Origin: Emticicia sp043780375
GTDB taxonomy: Bacteria; Bacteroidota; Bacteroidia; Cytophagales; Spirosomataceae
Assembly (NCBI RefSeq): GCF_043780375.1
Contig: NZ_JAYWCU010000115.1
Location: 10,001 to 74,000 of the forward strand
Length of the DNA: 64,000 nucleotides
Direction of reading: 5' to 3'
Below, piece by piece: positions 59,995 through 64,000 of this stretch. The notes beneath the pieces were generated by a model, which saw only the letters and a list, made by a program, of their open reading frames with translations, ran no database searches and had not been told where the DNA came from. The translations under genes were made by a program, and so were the position numbers. Within the stretch, counting starts at the first letter, position 1. Every line of letters starts with the position of its first letter.

Positions 59995-62900
59995 TTAGAA
60001 TTTAACATTTAAACCAAAGGTGATTGTTCTTATTGCTGGTGAAACGTTTGCGTTTACGTCTCCCCCGCCTACACCTGTTTCTCCATCTACATAGGTTTCA
60101 GGGTCAATACCTTTATATTTGCTACGATATTGTGCAAAAATAAAAGGTTGTTGAATACTAGTAAATATTCTAAGGCTTTCCATTTTCATTTTTGAACAAA
60201 TCGCAGAAGGAACATTATAGCCTAAATTGATATTCCTAACCTTTATGAAAGAACCATCGAAATACAACAAAGATGAATTGTATTTAGGAAATTCTTGCGT
60301 AACTACGGGCTGCGGGAACTCATTTGTAGGGTTATTAGGCGTCCAATAATTAATGTTTAGGTTATTATATCTACCTGCCAATTGATTAAAATCATTGTGA
60401 AAACGACTTCTGATAAACTGACCAGCACGTGCATATAAAAAGAATGAAAAGTCAAAGCTTTTATAAGTAAACCTGTTGGTCATGCCTATCACAAAATTTG
60501 GAACGGCAGAACCCAAAATCTGACGGTCGTCGGCGTTAATTTTCCCGTCAGGACCGTCTATCAAATTACCAGCGGCATCTCTTCCTTTGATGTCTTCGAT
60601 TCTGATTTGACCCACCTTATCGCCATACTTTGCGGCTTCATCGGCTTGGTCTTTTTGCCAAATACCTATTTTTTTCAAATCATAAAATACCGTTAAAGGC
60701 TCCCCTATAAAACGACCAGCGGCTATATCATCTACTTTGCCATTGGCAAGTTCGATAATGGCTTCTTTGTTTTTATTAAAAATAAAATCAGTCGTCCAGA
60801 CAAAGCCTCCACGGTCAATATTTGTGGTTCCTAAGGTAAGTTCAATTCCTCGGTTGCGGGTTTGCCCGATATTAGTTGTAAATCCGCCAAAGCCTGTAGA
60901 AGTTGGCAAAGGTTGTGGTGCCAACAAATCTGTTGTATTAGTTTCATATACTTCCAAAGTACCCGAAATTTTACTGCCAAATAAACTAAAATCTAAACCA
61001 GCGTTGGCAGTAGTTGAGTTTTCCCATTTGAGGTCTGGATTTCCTATAGAGCCAGGTCTGTATCCATAAGCGGGAGTATTATCCCAAGCATAAGAAGTAC
61101 GACCTAACAAAGCCTGAGTTTGGTAGGGATTTATACCCGTATTACCGATGGTTCCGTAGCTCAAACGAAGTTTTAGTTGGTCAATGAACTTAACGTCTTT
61201 CAAGAAATTCTCCTTTGTAATATTCCAACCAAATGCAACTGACGGAAAATAACCCCATTTTGTATTGGCACCAAATCGAGACGAACCATCGGCTCTTAAA
61301 GTAGCAGTAATTAAATACTTTTCCTTGTAGTCATAGTTTACTCTTCCCATGTAAGACAATAAAGCCCATTCTGTTAGACCTGTGTTAGCCCCCGTAATCT
61401 GGCTTGCGTCTCCTAATCTATAATATTGTTGGGTTTCGGCGGGTACACCATTTACAGAAATCGAAGTTCCCTCCAACCTTTCTTTCTGGTACGATTGAAG
61501 AGCCGTAACATTCAGATTATGAATCGCTTTGAATGTCTTATTGTAGGTAAGTATGTTTTCTACGGTATAATTTAATCGAATTTCTTCTGATGTACTACCC
61601 GTAGCATTTCCTCCTCGGTTAGCATTTGTAAAAGCACCAGTAAACCTACCATTTCTGCCAAAGGTAAAATCTGGTCCAAAGTTTACTCTGTATTTGAGTC
61701 CTTTGGCTATATCCCACTCGCCATATATACTATTAAAAGTTCGGTATCTTTTGGTTTCATCTACCTGTGCTCCATCTACGATTTCGGCAAGCGGGTTGGT
61801 TCTAAGTCCATCGTTGGTTGGCAAAAAACTTAGTGTTCCATCATCATTAAACGGTTTTCCCAAAGGGTTTTCTTGAAAAGCACCGCCCATTGGGTTATAA
61901 AACTCTCCGTTACGTTTGCTTCCCACAAATAAAGAAGAAATACCAATTTTTAACTTATTATTTAGCTTGTGGTCTATGTTTACTCTGAAAGTATATCTCG
62001 TGAAATCCTGTTTTTTAATTACGCCGATATCTTGAAATAAGTTACCTGAGATATTAAAATTAGTTTTTGCATCTCCACCCGAAAAGCCTAACTGGTGGCT
62101 TTGAATGGTTCCGCCTCGTAGCATGGCATCTACGTAATCAGTAGAAGTTCCTGCTTTTATGTTTGCTACTTCTCTTGGTTCAAAAATTTTGGCATCATCG
62201 GCTTCTGTTACAGTTCCCAAAGGATATTGACCAACTGACCTTCTGGACTCACGTTTATACTCTGCAAACTGCTCACCATTCATTACACCCGTTTTGCCCA
62301 GTACAGCATTTGCTCCTACGTATGAATCCCACGAAATTTGTGTTTTGCCTGCTTTACCTCTTTTTGTAGTAATAATAACAACCCCGTTAGAGCCTCTTGA
62401 ACCATAAATTGCTGTTGCAGAGGCATCTTTCAAAACTTCCATTGACGTAATATCACTGGGATTAATGTCGTCTATGCCACTTGAAAGCGGGATTCCGTCC
62501 ACCACGTATAATGGGTCATTCGAAGCATTGAAAGACCTTCTTCCTCTAATACGGATTTGTGCCCCCCCCCCTGGCTTCGACCCCGCTTGGGTTACATCTA
62601 CACCTGCGGCACGACCTTGCAAGGCTTGGCGAGCATTAGTGATGGGTAGTTCAGCAATTTCTTTTCCACTTACTGAAGAAATAGAACCTGTCAACTGGCT
62701 CTTCTTTTGCGAGCCATATCCAACTACAACCACCTCATTCAACGAGGCGGCATCATCTTCTAAACTTACATCCACAGTTGATTGGCTGCCTACTTTTACC
62801 TCTTGTGCTTTGTAGCCAATGTAACTAAATACCAATATAGCGTTGTTAGCTACTTGTGTACTAAATTTACCAGCAGCGTCTGTAATAGCACCTTGTGTAG

Positions 62901-63048
62901 TGCCTTTTACCGTAACACTAACACCTGGCAATGGAGAGCCACCCGTGTCAGATACTTTCCCCGAGATAGCTCGGCCTTGAGCTTGTGCAAACTGCCAGCT
63001 TAATAAGACAGTAAACCCAAGCAATACTTTTTGTAGTAATTGTTTCAT
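59995..63048 (-). CDS. susC: SusC/RagA-family TonB-linked outer-membrane transporter
   Basis: A 1017-residue protein from the ATG at 63048. A signal peptide is followed by a CarboxypepD_reg-like domain (ISGKVSDTGGSPLPGVSVTVKG) and the TonB box region with NEVVVVGYGSQKK near residue 108. The plug domain has QALQGRAAGVDV and YVVDGIPLSSGIDDINPSDITSMEVLKDASATAIYGSRG. The remaining 750 residues form the 22-strand barrel, ending in TFGLNVKF. It imports glycan oligomers. A run of ten G at 62562-62571 (coding strand) lies in the plug at about residue 160, encoding Pro-Gly-Gly-Gly-Ala. The promoter element is at 63130-63137. Confidence 0.96.
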   Translation of the reverse strand: MKQLLQKVLLGFTVLLSWQFAQAQGRAISGKVSDTGGSPLPGVSVTVKGTTQGAITDAAGKFSTQVANNAILVFSYIGYKAQEVKVGSQSTVDVSLEDDAASLNEVVVVGYGSQKKSQLTGSISSVSGKEIAELPITNARQALQGRAAGVDVTQAGSKPGGGAQIRIRGRRSFNASNDPLYVVDGIPLSSGIDDINPSDITSMEVLKDASATAIYGSRGSNGVVIITTKRGKAGKTQISWDSYVGANAVLGKTGVMNGEQFAEYKRESRRSVGQYPLGTVTEADDAKIFEPREVANIKAGTSTDYVDAMLRGGTIQSHQLGFSGGDAKTNFNISGNLFQDIGVIKKQDFTRYTFRVNIDHKLNNKLKIGISSLFVGSKRNGEFYNPMGGAFQENPLGKPFNDDGTLSFLPTNDGLRTNPLAEIVDGAQVDETKRYRTFNSIYGEWDIAKGLKYRVNFGPDFTFGRNGRFTGAFTNANRGGNATGSTSEEIRLNYTVENILTYNKTFKAIHNLNVTALQSYQKERLEGTSISVNGVPAETQQYYRLGDASQITGANTGLTEWALLSYMGRVNYDYKEKYLITATLRADGSSRFGANTKWGYFPSVAFGWNITKENFLKDVKFIDQLKLRLSYGTIGNTGINPYQTQALLGRTSYAWDNTPAYGYRPGSIGNPDLKWENSTTANAGLDFSLFGSKISGTLEVYETNTTDLLAPQPLPTSTGFGGFTTNIGQTRNRGIELTLGTTNIDRGGFVWTTDFIFNKNKEAIIELANGKVDDIAAGRFIGEPLTVFYDLKKIGIWQKDQADEAAKYGDKVGQIRIEDIKGRDAAGNLIDGPDGKINADDRQILGSAVPNFVIGMTNRFTYKSFDFSFFLYARAGQFIRSRFHNDFNQLAGRYNNLNINYWTPNNPTNEFPQPVVTQEFPKYNSSLLYFDGSFIKVRNINLGYNVPSAICSKMKMESLRIFTSIQQPFIFAQYRSKYKGIDPETYVDGETGVGGGDVNANVSPAIRTITFGLNVKF
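62562..62571 (-). repeat. Homopolymer of ten G (coding strand) inside susC
   Basis: Ten consecutive C on the plus strand read as CCA GGG GGG GGG GCA on the coding strand. Loss or gain of one base would shift the frame near residue 160 of a 1017-residue protein. Confidence 0.9.
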
Positions 63049-63129
63049 ACTCAATTAATAGAGGGTTAAATAAATAAAGGATAAAAATACTTTAACTTAA
63101 AAAAAGTAAAATTATAATTAGAATAGTTA

Positions 63130-63137
63130 CAAAATTA
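63130..63137 (-). promoter_or_regulatory. -7 element of susC
   Basis: TAATTTTG on the minus strand matches TAnnTTTG exactly. The transcript would start near 63123, with a leader of about 75 bases. No clear -33 TTG was seen, which would fit a promoter that needs an activator. Confidence 0.45.
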
Positions 63138-63328
63138 ATTCTTAATTATACTTTTCGCCACTAAAATTTAATCAATTTCTAATATTTTTTTGACGAATTA
63201 TGCTGAACTTTGAGCAAGAGACGTTAAGATATAGTAATTTAGCTGCTGAAATGTAATACTTATTCACATTTTGTTGTTTGGTGTTCAAATTTTCACTTTG
63301 ATAAAAAGTGGAAATGAAAGCTTGCCGA

Positions 63329-64000
63329 ATGACCAAAAATGATAAAAAGATGAAACCCCAATTACTAAAGATATCGAATCCTACCGATTCCTCATTCAAT
63401 TTATTTGTTCAGGACACGCCATATTTTTCTACGCCATGGCATTATCATCCTGAATATGAAATCGTTTTGGTTTTAGAAAGCACTGGTAAGCGATTTGTTG
63501 GGAGTAGTATCACCGACTTTAAAACGGGAGACCTTTGCATGATTGGCTCTTATTTGCCTCATTATTACCGCAATGATGATGAATTTTACTCAAAAGATTC
63601 TACTCTAAAAGCAAGGTCATTGGTTATTCATTTTTTGGAAGAATTTTTGGGAGACAAGTTTTTGCAACTACCCGAAAGTCAGGCAATTAAGGCACTTTTG
63701 GAACGGTCTAAAAGAGGCCTAAGCTTTGGCGAAAAAACGGTCGAGAAAGTTACGCCTAAATTTAAAAATTTGCCAAATTTGGTAGGAATGGCTCGTTTAT
63801 TAGAAATGATAGCTATTCTTACGATTCTGTGCGAAAGCGAAGACAAACAAGACCTCACAACTAACCCTATATCGCTACGGAATGAAGTTGATTCGGCTCG
63901 CATGAACAAGGTTTTTGAGTTTGTGATGCTAAAATATCAAGAAGAAATTCAGTTGAAAGATGTGGCAGACTTGGCAAATATGAGCGAGTCGGCATTTAGT
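63329..64000 (+). CDS. AraC-family regulator, divergent from susC, cut by the window end
   Basis: An open frame runs from an ATG at 63329 (a second in-frame ATG is at 63350) to the end of the window, about 224 residues. The cupin part has TPWHYHPEYEIVLVLE and MIGSYLPHYYRN. The last visible residues (VFEFVMLKYQEEIQLKDVADLANMSESAFS) are the first helices of an AraC DNA-binding domain, so about 60-80 residues are missing. Its layout matches the AraC gene at 47926-48771. It is divergent from susC across a 280-base spacer and is the probable regulator of the glycan locus. Confidence 0.9.
   Translation, partial: MTKNDKKMKPQLLKISNPTDSSFNLFVQDTPYFSTPWHYHPEYEIVLVLESTGKRFVGSSITDFKTGDLCMIGSYLPHYYRNDDEFYSKDSTLKARSLVIHFLEEFLGDKFLQLPESQAIKALLERSKRGLSFGEKTVEKVTPKFKNLPNLVGMARLLEMIAILTILCESEDKQDLTTNPISLRNEVDSARMNKVFEFVMLKYQEEIQLKDVADLANMSESAFS

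Noticed and set aside
63172..63399. 75-codon minus-strand frame at the susC/AraC spacer
   Set aside because: It overlaps the AraC gene start on the opposite strand and the susC control region, and has no family resemblance.
1..64000. CRISPR array, rRNA or tRNA genes
   Set aside because: No regularly spaced direct repeats and no recognisable tRNA or rRNA sequence were noticed on either strand, although a tRNA could be missed without a covariance search.

Overview
The window looks like chromosome from a low-GC member of the Bacteroidota, most likely a Cytophagales bacterium of the Spirosomataceae type (Emticicia/Arcicella-like; the genus is a guess). The support is a SusC/SusD pair, a type IX secretion sorting domain, carboxypeptidase-regulatory-like domains, a DUF2911 protein, the rplM-rpsI-rpsB order, and many promoters of the Bacteroidota form TTG-N17-23-TAnnTTTG. 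I saw no rRNA, tRNA, CRISPR array, transposase or integrase.

Layout. 1-10.3 kb: a divergent DoxX-like/HxlR pair with a half-site operator, a PnuC-type transporter, L-rhamnose isomerase, a SUKH protein, a composite palindromic repeat, a proteasome-like Ntn hydrolase, the LutABC lactate oxidation operon, a BatA-type protein and a secreted beta-propeller. 10.3-18.2 kb: a minus-strand redox block with 2-oxoacid:ferredoxin oxidoreductase (KorAB), a GltD-like flavoprotein with ferredoxin domains, and the three-gene proton-translocating transhydrogenase. 18.4-28.2 kb: housekeeping and envelope genes (TatC, OmpH-like chaperone, penicillin acylase, rhodanese, a YjdI-CDGSH fusion) and the rplM-rpsI-rpsB ribosomal operon with a long structured leader. 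28.5-39.4 kb: large secreted or redox proteins (T9SS cargo, a PaaE-like reductase, a NagZ-like GH3 fused to a beta-lactamase-fold domain, an M23 peptidase, a sortilin-like BNR protein).

39.4-41.4 kb holds a compact five-gene island with its own strong promoter: an IF2_N-like domain protein, a 69-residue protein, an XRE regulator, a DUF6934 protein and a 55-residue protein. The coding ends overlap or nearly touch. This is my best candidate for an undescribed system. 41.4-53.5 kb: an acyltransferase, a frameshifted AraC regulator, an S41 peptidase, a cytoplasmic sulfite-oxidase-fold protein, PruA with a neighbouring AraC regulator, RdgB, release factor 1, a DUF2911 protein and an acyl-CoA ligase.

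53.6-64 kb is a polysaccharide-utilisation-like locus. It contains SusC, SusD, two DUF1080 proteins (one with two domains), a TIM-barrel epimerase and a Gfo/Idh/MocA oxidoreductase, with a divergent AraC regulator cut by the window end. The set fits the 3-keto-glycoside route, in which a sugar is oxidised at C3 before bond cleavage, and no classical glycoside hydrolase is present in the locus. The susC gene carries a ten-base G run that could be a slippage site. Two proteins here have Tat-type signals and tatC lies elsewhere in the window. Several families of short perfect palindromes sit in spacers throughout.
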